Positions 22,711 to 33,942 of a DNA stretch of 64,000 bases are shown in pieces. Below the pieces are notes generated by a model that worked only from the letters and a program-made list of their open reading frames with translations, searched no databases and was not told the DNA's origin. How positions within the stretch are numbered: position 1 is the first letter of the stretch; every line of letters begins with the position of its first letter. The DNA is taken from positions 601,858 through 665,857 of the forward strand of contig SIJG01000076.1 in assembly GCA_023374025.1 (NCBI GenBank), read 5' to 3'. This DNA is from Heterodera schachtii. Taxonomy: Eukaryota > Nematoda > Chromadorea > Rhabditida > Heteroderidae. The position numbers and the translations under genes are program-made.

Positions 22711-23075
22711 AATTTTTATGCGTCCAATCAAATTTCTACTAGAATTTTATGACTTGGTCAATATTCCACAAAGACTTGATAGTATATTTTTTCGAATTCC
22801 CGAAATATTGAATATTTTCTCAGAATTACTAGTCATGAACACGTAAATCGTATTCCTTTCATAGCTAGATTCGTTAATACAACGACCTTTTGTCGTAGTT
22901 TTTGTTGTATTAGGGAAAATTCCGCAAAAATGCCAAATGTTCGACCTTTAATATCCGATTTTGTCAATGATTAAGCCGTGCCATCCTACATATTGAGTTA
23001 AAGCGCAGGGTTATCCGAAACATGGCCACCAAATGAAAAATTTGATTGGACGCGCAAAAGCCCATTGGACGCATA
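22711..23075. repeat. Old inverted repeat with GTCCAATCA arms
   Basis: The left part has GTCCAATCAATTTTTATGCGTCC and the right part has TTTGATTGGACGCGC and CCCATTGGACGCAT. The arms are imperfect and no clear target duplication is visible. Similar GTCCAATCA arms occur in the element at 55930-56286. Confidence 0.45.
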
Positions 23076-23120
23076 TGTAGCTGTCATTTACATGAAATTA
23101 AGACTAAATACGTAATCATT

Positions 23121-26100
23121 ATGAACGCAAACAACCACGACAAATCTTTGAAAAATGGCGGTCGTTACGGTGCCACGGCAAATGCCAACAACAAAAAAGG
23201 TAGAAAAATTGAATATCCGCCGAGGGGAGAGGTGAGGGATGGCAAGTGATAACTGATTAAACGCCTATTTTTTCATATTTTTTGGATTATTGTAATTCTA
23301 TAACCGATTTTGAAAAAAAAAGTTATGGATTTAAGCTCTGTAATGGTTGGTATATTTTAGAAAGTAATCAATTTCAATACCTTTTCAGAGACAAGAATTC
23401 TAACTAGGCCCGAAATGAAAAAGTTTTTGTTTGGGCCGGGGGCATCGTAAAATTTGCTTTTCATTTCCTCTGGCAGGAGGACAGTAAAATTTTCTGAATT
23501 TTCGGCGCCGTGGGAAAAAATTAAATTTTAGCCATTTTTTTACCTAAATGGCCATTTGAAAACAAATTTACGAAAAAAAAACGAAAATTTTTTTCATAAA
23601 TTTACGGTCTGAAACATACATTTTTCCTGGAAATTTTTTAAAATTTCATTTCATGTGGGTAAGCACGCCCCTCCCCCCTCGCCACGGATATGTGCATGGA
23701 CCTAGCAATTTGCTTATTAAAAAATTTTAATTTCCCCCCCCCCCCCTCCAAATTTAGCCATGGCCAATGGAACGCCTCCCAAATTCGTGTACTCCCTGCT
23801 GGTAGGACGGGCAATCGCCGTTTTCTCATGAAATTTGTGTGCCAAATTTGTTCGGATGCCGGCCTGGAGCAGTACAGAAAGGACAACGCACTGATGAAGC
23901 ATCGGTTGAAAGATAGACGAATTTATTTGCCATGTTCACGCAAGGGATGCCCGTACAAAATTACAGCCATCAAAAATGGTCGGTTTTTGGAAGTTTTCAA
24001 ATGTTTTTTTCCACTCTTTTTTATTTGACTGTTTTTAGACACCGGCAGAATTTTGGGGAAAAAATACCTGCTGGGCCTGGGGGTTTCATGTTTGACCTGT
24101 TTACTATAAAAAAAATGTCCAGGCTTGGACACAGGCCCATGCTGAAAAGGGCATTTTTCGAAATTTTCGGGTTTCAGGAATTGTCTGAAAATTCAAAAAA
24201 AAAAATTTTGTTTTCGGCTTTTTTTTTAAATTTCTTTATTTTCACGAAAACAATATTTGGAACGAAACAGCTCACCCCCCCCCCCCCCGCCATTTCCTCC
24301 TGGAAAATGAATTTTTATAATTTTTTTTTGCAAAATTCTAAGTGAAAATTTCGGATGGCGACGAAACGACACAGATTAGAGATAGGAATTTTGAAAGAGC
24401 CTGGACCTGGGTTTCCTGGAGAAAAAAAATCCAAAGAGCACCTCGTTTTCCCCCCGAGAAATTTTTTTTAAATTTGCTAACTTAGAAATTTTTCAAGAAA
24501 AAATCTTAGAAAGTTTTTTCATAAGAAAATTCTAAGAAAAAAAAATTTTAGAGAAAATTCTCAGCGATTTTTTGGAATTTTTTTTTGAAAAACAGTAATT
24601 CACCATAAAATTTCTTGAAAATTTTTTTTTCTTTCAATTTTCTTATAAAAAAAAACTTTCTAAGACTTTTTTCTTAAAAAATTTCTAAGTTAGTAAATTT
24701 AAAAAAAAATTCCACATCATTTTCGAAATTGCCCTATGTATTTAACAGAACACCAAGCGTGGGATGTGTACTACAAAAGATCGCACAACCACACAAAAAT
24801 TGTTCCAATCGGACAATACCATGCCGAAAGACGCGAGAAGGCAGCAGCAGCAGTAGCAAACGTAAAAGCATGCATTTCCGCAAAAATTTAAAAAATTAAA
24901 ATTTCAAACTAAGAAATTTTTCAAGAAAAAAAATCATAAAAAAGTTTTTCTTAGAAAATTCGGAGAAAAAAAAAATTTTTCCAGCTATTTTTCAAAATTT
25001 AATGATTAGGGATGGGAATTTAAGTCGAATGACTTTTTTTTGCTGACTCTAAATGGCCTTAAAATGACTTAAAATTTGTTCTAAACTTTGTCTGAAGCCT
25101 CTAACACACATTTTTTTTTGACGTTTTACACTTTTTAAGGCAAAAGTTGACTTTTTGTGATGAAAATTCCGAAAAATAAGTTAAATCTTCGAGACGGAAC
25201 TGAAATTTTTTGAATTTTTTTCCGTTAAAATTAGTCGTTTTTAAATTACTTTCTTCAAAGAATGTTAAAACGGATTTTAAGTTTAATTACATTTGGCTAT
25301 TTTTTCAGAACTTTTTTTTTTTTATGAATTTTTGATGACTTTTTTTTTTGCATTTTTTGTGACTTTTTGGCATTTTTCATGACTTTTTGGCGATTTTTCA
25401 TGACTTTTTAAGTCGACTTTTTTGAAATTTATCGTGACTTAAATTCCCATCCCTATTAATGATGAATTGGTGCTACGACAATTGCGGACGACAATTGCGG
25501 ACGACAATTGCGGACCGTACATTTGCGGACGACAACTGCGGACCGTGCTTTTGCGGACGACAATTGCGGACGACAACTGCGGACCGTACTTTTGCGGACG
25601 ACAATTGCGGACGACAACTGCGGACCGTACTTTTGCGGACCGTACTTTTGCCAAAAAAATTAACTGGAAGGGTGGGCCTCGTCAGTACGATCCCTTCCGT
25701 ATTACAAATTCAAAAACCTAAGTGTGTTTCGGCCCTTCCGTAGACACACCAAATAAGAAAGCTCACAGCAATAAATTAATAAATAACAAATAGAAAGCAC
25801 AAGTTAAGAAGAAAAAAGCAAAACATAGGATGATAAACCTATAATATGTTTATTTTATTTTTTGGACAAAAATTCATTTTTAATTAATTAATTTGCTTAC
25901 ACAGTGTTTTAACCGACCGATCAACAGTATTTAGACCATCTTAGAGCTTTACAATATAGACTAGAGGGAAACGACATCGATAATTGGGGCAAATAAATTT
26001 TTGTGATATCGTTGAAGCTGTTGTTGGGCCTTCAGCAGCCAATAAAATAAACATATTATAGCTTTATCATCCTATGTTTTGCTTTTTTCTCCTTAGAATT

Positions 26101-26808
26101 GTGTTTTCTATTTGTTATTTATTAATTTATTGCTGTGAGCTTTCTTATTTGGTGTGTCTACGGAAGGGCCGAAACACACTTAGGTTTTTGAATTTGTAAT
26201 ACGGAAGGGATCGTACTGACGAGGCCCACCCTTCCAGTTAATTTTTTTGGCAAAAGTACGGTCCGCAAAAGTACGGTCCGCAGTTGTCGTCCGCAATTGT
26301 CGTCCGCAAAAGTACGGTCCGCAGTTGTCGTCCGCAATTGTCGTCCGCAATTGTCCGGTCCGCAATTGTCCGGTCCGCAATTGTCGTACCGCCGATGAAT
26401 TAGGTACTAAATTTTTTTCAAAATCGCTGGAAAATTTTTGAAAAATTTTTCAAATTTTCTAATAAAAAAGTTTTCTAAAATTTTTTCATAATTTCTAAGT
26501 TTCAAAATTTTTTGCCTTGGCGGAGTTTTGTCTCGGCGAATTTTCATCATATAAAATTTTTTTTTAAATGGGAAATTCCAATTTTTCAGGCCAAATTGTC
26601 GATCGAAAAACGACGACAAAATGCTGCTGCAGCAGCCGCAGAAATTGTAACAACGCCAGCAACGAGTTGTTGTTGTTCCTCCTCTGCTGTTGCTGGTGGC
26701 GCCAAAATTCAAAATTCCGCTGAACCGACGCCGCCCCTACCGCCGGCGGCTAAATTGTTCGAATTGGCACAGTGTGAGCAAGAAATGAGGCAAATTGCGA
26801 CAAAATGA
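23121..26808 (+). CDS. FLYWCH/WRKY-GCM-like zinc-finger protein, multi-exon
   Basis: Supported exons are about 23780-23978, 24749-24861 and 26590-26808; an upstream exon at 23121-23199 (MNANNHDKSLKNGG) is plausible but I cannot join it in phase. Exon 2 gives FVCQICSDAG, then IYLPCSRKGCPYKITAIKN. The next exon adds EHQAWDVYYKRSHNHTKI. Together they make a C-x4-C...H-x-H zinc site as in FLYWCH and related DNA-binding domains. The last exon is Ala-rich with a Pro-rich stretch (EPTPPLPPAAKLFELAQC) and stops at 26808. Junctions 23978/24749 and 24861/26590 are GT-AG and in phase. The last intron holds two transposons placed back to back. Such domains occur in transcription regulators and in Mutator-type transposases. 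No transposase core is present, so I favour a host regulator, with the 5' end unresolved. Confidence 0.6.
24456..24709. repeat. Inverted repeat of about 250 bp in an intron
   Basis: Arms contain AAATTTGCTAACTTAGAAAT and the complementary ATTTCTAAGTTAGTAAATTT, with further pairing blocks (TCTTAGAAAGTTTTTT and AAAAACTTTCTAAGA). It is AT-rich, and a related half-arm occurs near 24905-24970. No clear target duplication. Confidence 0.6.
25007..25455. mobile_element. hAT-type MITE (TAGGGATGGG ends)
   Basis: Ends TAGGGATGGGAATTTAAGTC and GACTTAAATTCCCATCCCTA are perfect inverted repeats, flanked by TTAATGAT on both sides (24999-25006 and 25456-25463), a perfect 8-bp duplication. There is no coding capacity. 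It is the best-preserved member of the AATTTAAGT family. Its right target duplication overlaps the left one of the next element. Confidence 0.9.
25469..26393. mobile_element. Foldback element with TTGCGGACGACAA minisatellite arms
   Basis: A 925-bp element with arms of about 380 bp. The left arm starts GGTGCTACGACAATTGCGG and the right arm ends CCGCAATTGTCGTACCGCC. GATGAATT flanks both sides (25461-25468 and 26394-26401). The outer part of each arm is a tandem array of TTGCGGACGACAA and TGCGGACCGTACTTT units. The inner part is unique sequence (GGAAGGGTGGGCCTCGTCAG, then GTGTGTTTCGGCCCTTCCGT) mirrored at the other side. No transposase. Confidence 0.9.
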
Positions 26809-26879
26809 GTTTGAACTTCAGCGAAAAACGGTAATACTTAAATAGAAAAATAAATTAAATAAATTGATCGGGAAGTAAT

Positions 26880-27240
26880 GTTCTAACTGTCTGTCTGTCC
26901 TGTTCATTTCCATACTCTTTCGCTGTATCTCTGTTGCTCTCATCTTTTGTGAGGTAACCATCTCTATCGATCCTTTCTTACTGTCTGTTTTCTCATTTTC
27001 TGCACTCTTTTCTCTCTCTTCGCTTGCGGTCAATCAAATTCTCGTCCATTCTCTAATTGTCTGTCCTGTACTTTTCCACACTCTTTCGCTGTCTCTCTCT
27101 TTCTATTCACGTTGGAGGAGGAATCACGTTTCTCTCATTAGTCTTCTACTGTCTGTTTTCTCATTTTCCTATACATTTTTCTCGCCCTCATTATTATTGT
27201 TGTTGATAAACATTTGGTATACTGTGCTTTTTCTCCCTCC
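26880..27240. repeat. CT-rich tract with a roughly 175-bp tandem duplication
   Basis: CTGTCTGTCCTG..CCACACTCTTTCGCTGTCTCTCT-like sequence occurs twice (from about 26886 and 27058), each followed by ACTGTCTGTTTTCTCATTTTC. It lies downstream of the zinc-finger gene's stop codon and could be its 3' UTR. Minus-strand frames here are low-complexity. Confidence 0.55.
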
Positions 27241-27582
27241 ACTTTTTCATTAAAAAAATTTTTTTTAGGTTTTTTTAAAGGAATTTGGGCGCCTAGCGGC
27301 GCTGACAAGCGTCGCCGGATAAATTAATAATAATAACAATTAAAAATTTATCATTTCGCAAAATAAACCAAATTTAAATAACGATAAAAAGTTTAAGGGT
27401 TGCCAATTTGTATACAAATATTTTCTAAGATTTGTATTGATTTTGAGTGGCCCAACCCTAAGAAATTTTAAAAGTTATTTTTTTAAAGAAATTTCTTATT
27501 TTGGTCATAATTCTGTGATTGTCGTTGTTTTTTGAATAATTTGAACTAACATTTAAAATTTGGCAACCCCATCATTATATGT

Positions 27583-28170
27583 AGGGTTCGAAGTTGTATG
27601 TACTAAAAAATGCCAAATATGCATAAAATATGCCTTAAAAACTGCCAAAAAATGGAAATTTTTCTGAGGTGAAATTCGGAGGTTATTTCGGGCAACCAAA
27701 AATTCTCCATTTTTTGAGTTTTATGCATCATAACACATTTTTATACGGAATGATCAAATTTTTGAAAGGAATTTTTTAGATAATTTTTCATTTATTAGGG
27801 GTGAATTTTCAAAAATTTCGGTCGATTCTTAGGAGTGTATTTTTCTGAAATTTTTGGGTCGATTCTTAGGGGGTGTATTTTCTGTTTTTATTGCATTTTT
27901 GTTAACAAATTTTCCAAAAAAAGTATGAAACGCCAAAATAGTTTTTTTTTTTTGATGCGATGACAATTTGGCGACATATTCAATAATTTTACACTAAATA
28001 AATCAGTCGAAAAATAATCCCCCTTTCTCCATTTTCCCCCCGTATCTAATAACCCCCCCCCCCCCTTTCTGAGGAGGTTGAAAAATAATCCCCCCGGGGT
28101 GATAAAAAGAGCAAATACGGTATACCTTTATTTTTTCTGGATTTTTTAACAAATATTTGTCCCAGCCCTA
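27583..28170. repeat. Probable remnant of a TAGGG-ended element
   Basis: TAGGGTTCGAAGTTGTATGTACTAAAAA at the left resembles the start of the hAT element at 17303, and GTCCCAGCCCTA at the right is a possible partner. The ends match only partly and I find no target duplication. A GGCGGCGCT-type palindrome lies just upstream at 27290-27318. Confidence 0.35.
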
Positions 28171-28423
28171 GTGATCAGCAATCCCGAAAATTTTTTTGAT
28201 TACTTTGTACAAATCTCAAAATATTGTGTTTTCGTACATTTTTGCCAGTTTTATACATCCGATTTATTTACCAATTAAAGGGTTTTCTTCCAAAAATACA
28301 TTTGATCATTGATGAATTATGATCGGCCGGTCATTCTCAATTAATTCATTTCTTCTGCTGATCATTGTTTTGTTTTTGTTGTTTTGTCCGTCACTCATCA
28401 TTGTCAGCAGCAGAAGACGGCCC

Positions 28424-31400
28424 TTTTTCGCTGCTTTGTCCCTCCTTTTTGCTGCTTGGTCCCTCTTTTTCGCTGCTTTGTCCCTCTTTTTCGCTGCTTT
28501 GTCCCTCCTTTTTGCTGCTTGGTCCCTCTTTTTCGCTGCCTTGTCCCTCTTTTTCGCTGCTTTGTCCCTCTTTTTCGCTGCTTTGTCCCTCTTTTTCGCT
28601 GCTTTGTCCCTCCTTTTCGCTGCTTTGTCCCTCGTTTACGCTGCTTTGTCCCTCCTTTTTGCTGCTTGGTCCCTCTTTTTCGCTGCTTTGTCCCTCTTTT
28701 TCGCTGCTTTGTCCCTCCTTTTTGCTGCTTGGTCCCTCTTTTTCGAGTCCCTCTTTTTCGCTGCTTTGTCCCTCTTTTCGCTGCTTTGTCCCTCTTTTTC
28801 GCTGCCTTGTCCCTCTTTTTCGCTGCTTTGTCCCTCTTTTTCGCTGCTTTGGTCCCTCTTTTTCGCTGCCTTGTCCCTCTTTTTCGCTGCTTTGTCCCTC
28901 TTTTCGCTGCTTTGTCCCTCTTTTTCGCTGCTTTGTCCCACTTTTCGCTGCCTTGTCCCTCTTTTCGCTGCTTGTCCTCGTGTTTCGCTGCTTTGTCCCT
29001 CTTTTTCGCTGCTTTGTCCCTCCTTTTCGCTGCTTTGTCCCTCGTTTACGCTGCTTTGTCCTCCTTTTCGCTGCTTGTCCCTCTTTTTCGCTGCTTTTGT
29101 CCCTCCTTTTTGCTGCTTGGTCCCTCTTTTTCGCTGCTTTGTCCCTCTTTTTCGCTGCTTTGTCCCACTTTTTCGCTGCCTTGTCCCTCTTTTTTCGCTG
29201 CTTTGTCCCTCTTTTTTTCGCTGCGTTGTCCCTGTTTTTCGCTGCTTTGTCCCTCTTTTTCGCTGCTCTCCCTCTTTTCGCTGGTTGTCCCTCCTTTTCG
29301 CTGCTTTGTCCCTCGTTACGCTGCTTTGTCCCTCCTTTTTGCTGCTTGGTCCCTCTTTTTCGCTGCTTTGTCCCTCTTTTTCGCTGCTTTGTCCCTCCTT
29401 TTTGCTGCTTGGTCCCTCTTTTTCGCTGCTTTGTCCCACTTTTTCGCTGCCTTGTCCCTCTTTTTCGCTGCTTTGTCCCTCTTTTTTCGCTGCTTTGTCC
29501 CTCTTTTTCGCTGCTGTCTCCCTCCTTTTCGCTGCTTTGTCCCTCGTTTACGCTGCTTTGTCCCTCCTTTTGCTGCTTGGTCCCTCTTTTCACTGCTTTG
29601 TCCCTCTTTTTTCGCTGCTTTGGTCCCTCTTTTTCGCTGCTTTGTCCATCTTTTTCGCTGCTTTGTCCCACTTTTTCGCTGCCTTGTCCCTCTTTCTTTC
29701 GCTGCTTTGTCCCTCTTTTTCGCTGCTTTGTCCCTCTTTTTCGCTGCTTTGTCCCTCTTTTTCGCTGCCTTGTCCCTCTTTTTCGCTGCTTTGTCCCTCT
29801 TTTTCGCTGCTTTGTCCCTCTTTTTCGCTGCTTTGTCCCTCCTTTTCGCTGCTTTGTCCCTCGTTTACGCTGCTTTGTCCCTCCTTTTTGCTGCTTGGTC
29901 CCTCTTTTTCACTGCTTTGTCCCTCTTTTTCGCTGCTTTGTCCCTCTTTTTCGCTGCTTTGTCCATCTTTTTCGCTGCTTTGTCCCACTTTTTCGCTGCC
30001 TTGTCCCTCTTTTTCGCTGCTTTGTCCCTCTTTTTCGCTGCTTTGTCCCTCTTTTTCGCTGCTTTGTCCCTCTTTTTCGCTGCTTTGTCCCTCCTTTTTG
30101 CTGCTTGGTCCCTCTTTTTCGCTGCTTTGTCCCTCTTTTTTCGCTGCTTTGGTCCATCTTTTTCGCTGCTTTGTCCCACTTTTTCGCTGCCTTGTCCCTT
30201 TTTTCGCTGCTTTGTCCCTCTTTTTCGCTGCTTTGTCCCTCTTTTTCGCTGCTTTGTCCCTCTTTTTCGCTGCTTTGTCCCTCTTTTTCGCTGCTTTGTC
30301 CATCTTTTTCGCTGCTTTGTCCCACTTTTTCGCTGCCTTGTCCCTCTTTTTCGCTGCTTTGTCCCTCTTTTTCGCTGCTTTGTCCCTCTTTTTCGCTGCT
30401 TTGTCCCACTTTTTCGCTGCCTTGTCCCTCTTTTTCGCTGCTTTGTCCCTCTTTTTCGCTGCTTTGTCCCTCTTTTTCGCTGCTTTGTCCCTCCTTTTCG
30501 CTGCTTTGTCCCTCGTTTACGCTGCTTTGTCCCTCCTTTTTGCTGCTTGGTCCCTCTTTTTCACTGCTTTGTCCCTCTTTTTCGCTGCTTTGTCCCTCTT
30601 TTTCGCTGCTTTGTCCATCTTTTTCGCTGCTTTGTCCCACTTTTTCGCTGCCTTGTCCCTCTTTTTCGCTGCTTTGTCCCTCTTTTTCGCTGCTTTGTCC
30701 CTCTTTTTCGCTGCTTTGTCCCTCTTTTTCGCTGCTTTGTCCCTCCTTTTTGCTGCTTGGTCCCTCTTTTTCGCTGCTTTGTCCCTCTTTTTCGCTGCTT
30801 TGTCCATCTTTTTCGCTGCTTTGTCCCACTTTTTCGCTGCCTTGTCCCTTTTTTTCGCTGCTTTGTCCCTCTTTTTCGCTGCTTTGTCCCTCTTTTTCGC
30901 TGCTTTGTCCCTCCTTTTTGCTGCTTGGTCCCTCTTTTTCGCTGCTTTGTCCCTCTTTTTCGCTGCTTTGTCCCTCTTTTTCGCTGCTTTGTCCCTCTTT
31001 TTCGCTGCTTTGTCCCTCCTTTTCGCTGCTTTGTCCCTCGTTTACGCTGCTTTGTCCCTCCTTTTTGCTGCTTGGTCCCTCTTTTTCACTGCTTTGTCCC
31101 TCTTTTTCGCTGCTTTGTCCCTCTTTTTCGCTGCTTTGTCCATCTTTTTCGCTGCTTTGTCCCACTTTTTCGCTGCCTTGTCCCTCTTTTTCGCTGCTTT
31201 GTCCCTCTTTTTCGCTGCTTTGTCCCTCTTTTTCGCTGCTTTGTCCCACTTTTTCGCTGCCTTGTCCCTCTTTTTCGCTGCTTTGTCCCTCTTTTTCGCT
31301 GCTTTGTCCCTCTTTTTCGCTGCTTTGTCCCTCCTTTTCGCTGCTTTGTCCCTCGTTTACGCTGCTTTGTCCCTCCTTTTTGCTGCTTGGTCCCTCTTTT

Positions 31401-31908
31401 TCACTGCTTTGTCCCTCTTTTTCGCTGCTTTGTCCCTCTTTTTCGCTGCTTTGTCCATCTTTTTCGCTGCTTTGTCCCACTTTTTCGCTGCCTTGTCCCT
31501 CTTTTTCGCTGCTTTGTCCCTCTTTTTCGCTGCTTTGTCCCTCTTTTTCGCTGCTTTGTCCCTCTTTTTCGCTGCTTTGTCCCTCCTTTTTGCTGCTTGG
31601 TCCCTCTTTTTCGCTGCTTTGTCCCTCTTTTTCGCTGCTTTGTCCATCTTTTTCGCTGCTTTGTCCCACTTTTTCGCTGCCTTGTCCCTTTTTTTCGCTG
31701 CTTTGTCCCTCTTTTTCGCTGCTTTGTCCCTCTTTTTCGCTGCTTTGTCCCTCCTTTTTGCTGCTTGGTCCCTCTTTTTCGCTGCTTTGTCCCTCTTTTT
31801 CGCTGCTTTGTCCATCTTTTTCGCTGCTTTGTCCCACTTTTTCGCTGCCTTGTCCCTTTTTTTCGCTGCTTTGTCCCTTTTTTTCGCTGCTTTGTCCCGC
31901 TTCGTCGT
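28424..31908 (-). repeat. 3.5-kb minisatellite with a 21-bp unit
   Basis: About 165 tandem copies of TTTTTCGCTGCTTTGTCCCTC with recurrent variants (CTTTTTGCTGCTTGG, CGTTTACGCTGC, CCACTTTTTCGCTGCC, CCATCTTTTTCG). Because 21 bases are seven codons, all three plus frames and the minus frames are open for long distances. The marker variant CGTTTACGC occurs at 29862, 30514, 31039 and 31354. The last three are separated by exact multiples of 21. The 30514-31354 spacing of 840 bp is a higher-order repeat of 40 units. Spacing drifts by single bases only in the part below about 30.2 kb. Confidence 0.97.
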
Positions 31909-33807
31909 CTTCTGCTGTTGGTGGCGGAGACAATGGACTAAATTAAGCGCAAAAATTCAAATTCGGAACCAAATCAAATCCAATCCCTTTTTTACCCGAT
32001 GCTATTAGTGACACTAGAAAGCCAAAAGTACACAATGTTAAAATTGTCCCAATTTGCATCGTTCTTCTGCTGCTGAACCGCCGCCTCGGTCTCCTCAATA
32101 ATTTTGCATCGCTTCATTATCCAACAGTTGTTGTCCCACACATTTTCCTTTGCTTTGGTCAGTGTCAGTTTTTCATTTGTCCATTCGTTCACCACAAATT
32201 CAAATGGCTGCACCATTGGCATTGACGGCGGATGAACAGAAAAATGAATTTGGTAGCTGATGGAAGAAATGGTGGCACGGAGAAATTGCTAAACAATTTG
32301 ATTGGAAAACAAAGATCAGTCATTTGCCAAAAATGTGGGACCACACCAGCCAGGGATGGAGGGCAGCACGGAATTCCGGTTTCCGGCGTTTTTGGGGTCG
32401 GAATTTCGATTTCCGAAAATTATAGAAACATTGAAATGCCATTCCCTGACCGGGTACACCTCAAAACGTCGCCGGAACAGTCGCCGCAAAAAATAACAAA
32501 AAACTTAAATTTCAAGAAAATTCCATTTATTTTAGCTTTTTTGAAAACCTAAGTGTTAATAAAAACTAAATTTTTCTGAACTTCCAGAAAAAAATAACAA
32601 AAAACAGAAATATTTTTACATTGCATTTTTCTTAATAAACTTTTTCGAATTTTTCTATAATTTTTTGATTTAGGCTAGGTAACTCTAAATTTTTGATAAT
32701 TTTTCTTTATTTTATTCTAAAATTTAAAAAAAAATTGCGGCGACATTTCGGCGACGACGTTTTGTCCTGCTCCCCCCCCCCCCCCGGACTACAAGACCTC
32801 CTTGAAATTGTTGATCCATTCGAGGATCCACTGTTCATTCAATTTTTTGCAACAACGCAATCGCTTGGGCTGCCCATCTTTTCTCGGGGGTGCAACCATT
32901 TGGACAATGCTTGAGCAGCAGAAATTGTTGAGTTTGGCCCATCAAAATCATCACCAATTGCCTCGGGCAACAGATCAAATGAACCGATTGAATTCAGTTG
33001 GTTGAGATCAGTGAGAATTGTCGGTGAAATGAGATGACGCAATTTGTCCAAATCATGACCATCGGTAAAGCCCAAGTGACGAATGTTTGGCGCAAAAATT
33101 GGCCATATTTCACGAACAACAATGTTCCAAATCGGCTGCTGCTGCTCATCATCCGTGGGGTTCGAACAAGGAATCCACAGCTGTAAAAAGGTGCCTTTTT
33201 TGTCGAAAATTTGGCGATTTGAACGAAGAAAAGCGATGACGGAGTGATCAATGTACCTGAAAATGGAATGAATTTTATGGGCGCACTTCATTTCCCCCCC
33301 CCCCCCCGTCGTTTCCCACCCGAAAATTTTTATTTGAATTTTCAAACCTAGAAATTTTACACAAAAGAATTCTTAGGAAATTTCTTAGTAAGAAAATTTC
33401 AAGAAAAAAATTCTTTGAAAAATTTTTCAGCGATTTTTTTTTTAAATTTTAATTACTCAATCTGAAGGAAATGAAAATGAATTTTGTTGGGCAGCGGACG
33501 GTCCGGTAACGGAAAATCCAAATATTTGTCCTCCATTTGCACAGATAGTATCGGTTTTGCTCCAATGCCCTTGGTAATTTCGATGTCTCTCCAAATCGTC
33601 AATTCGCTTTTGCCATCAAAATGCGCGTCCACCAGCGAATTGAAACGTGGCGAAATCAGTGCCAATTTGAGGCCGAGATGAGGACGATCAAAATGAGGGA
33701 AAATGTCCATCCAAATGTCGTTGCAAATCCAACTGAAAAAGTGAATAGTTTTAGTTAAATAAATGACGGATTTGTGACTTTTCAAAAATGCCCTACCATC
33801 GGTTCAT
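29909..33807 (-). CDS. F-box-like nematode family protein fused to a GQSSEKE repeat tail
   Basis: Exons on the minus strand are 33797-33807, 33457-33732, 32798-33256, 31996-32288 and from 31937 down into the minisatellite. The first four encode about 346 residues of a family I know from cyst nematodes: MNRCWICNDIWMDIFPHF, GLKLALISPRFNSLVDAHFD, the basic-acidic ELTIWRDIEI, IEYIDHSVIAFLRSNRQIF, SPTILTDLNQLNSIGS, EWINNFKE, FLRATISS and PFEFVVNEWTNEKLTL. Junction phases agree if one base is added to the six-A run at 32843-32848, which otherwise gives a stop at 32839. Exon 4 joins in phase (58-bp intron) to PLSPPPTAEDDEA and then to GQSSEKEGQSSEKE repeats. These stay in frame for about 590 residues, then slide through other frames to a stop at 29909. 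The array continues to 28391, where the GQSSEKE frame ends SSAADNDE. The protein probably acts in ubiquitin-ligase-type contacts; that is family-level inference. Confidence 0.72.
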
Positions 33808-33942
33808 TTTTTGGCAATTAGCACAATTTGGCCGAGTTCCGGATGATATCACACAACAAAGAGCAGAAATTTAATTGCGTTGGAAACTTTATTTTATATA
33901 ATGAGAAATAAAGCGGAAAACAAAAATTTTTATAGTCATGAA

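Noticed and set aside
23638..23902. Minus-strand frames opposite the FLYWCH-type exon
   Set aside because: They are antisense to the exon that carries the zinc-binding cysteines.
28319..32008. Three plus-strand frames of about 1200 codons (LFFAALS, FSLLCPS and FRCFVPL repeats)
   Set aside because: They are by-products of the 21-bp minisatellite. The minus strand has a phase-consistent gene leading into the array, while the plus frames have no flanking coding sequence apart from a short hydrophobic start.
32232..32552. Plus-strand frames of 106 and 64 codons
   Set aside because: They overlap, antisense, an exon of the F-box-like gene and have no features of their own.
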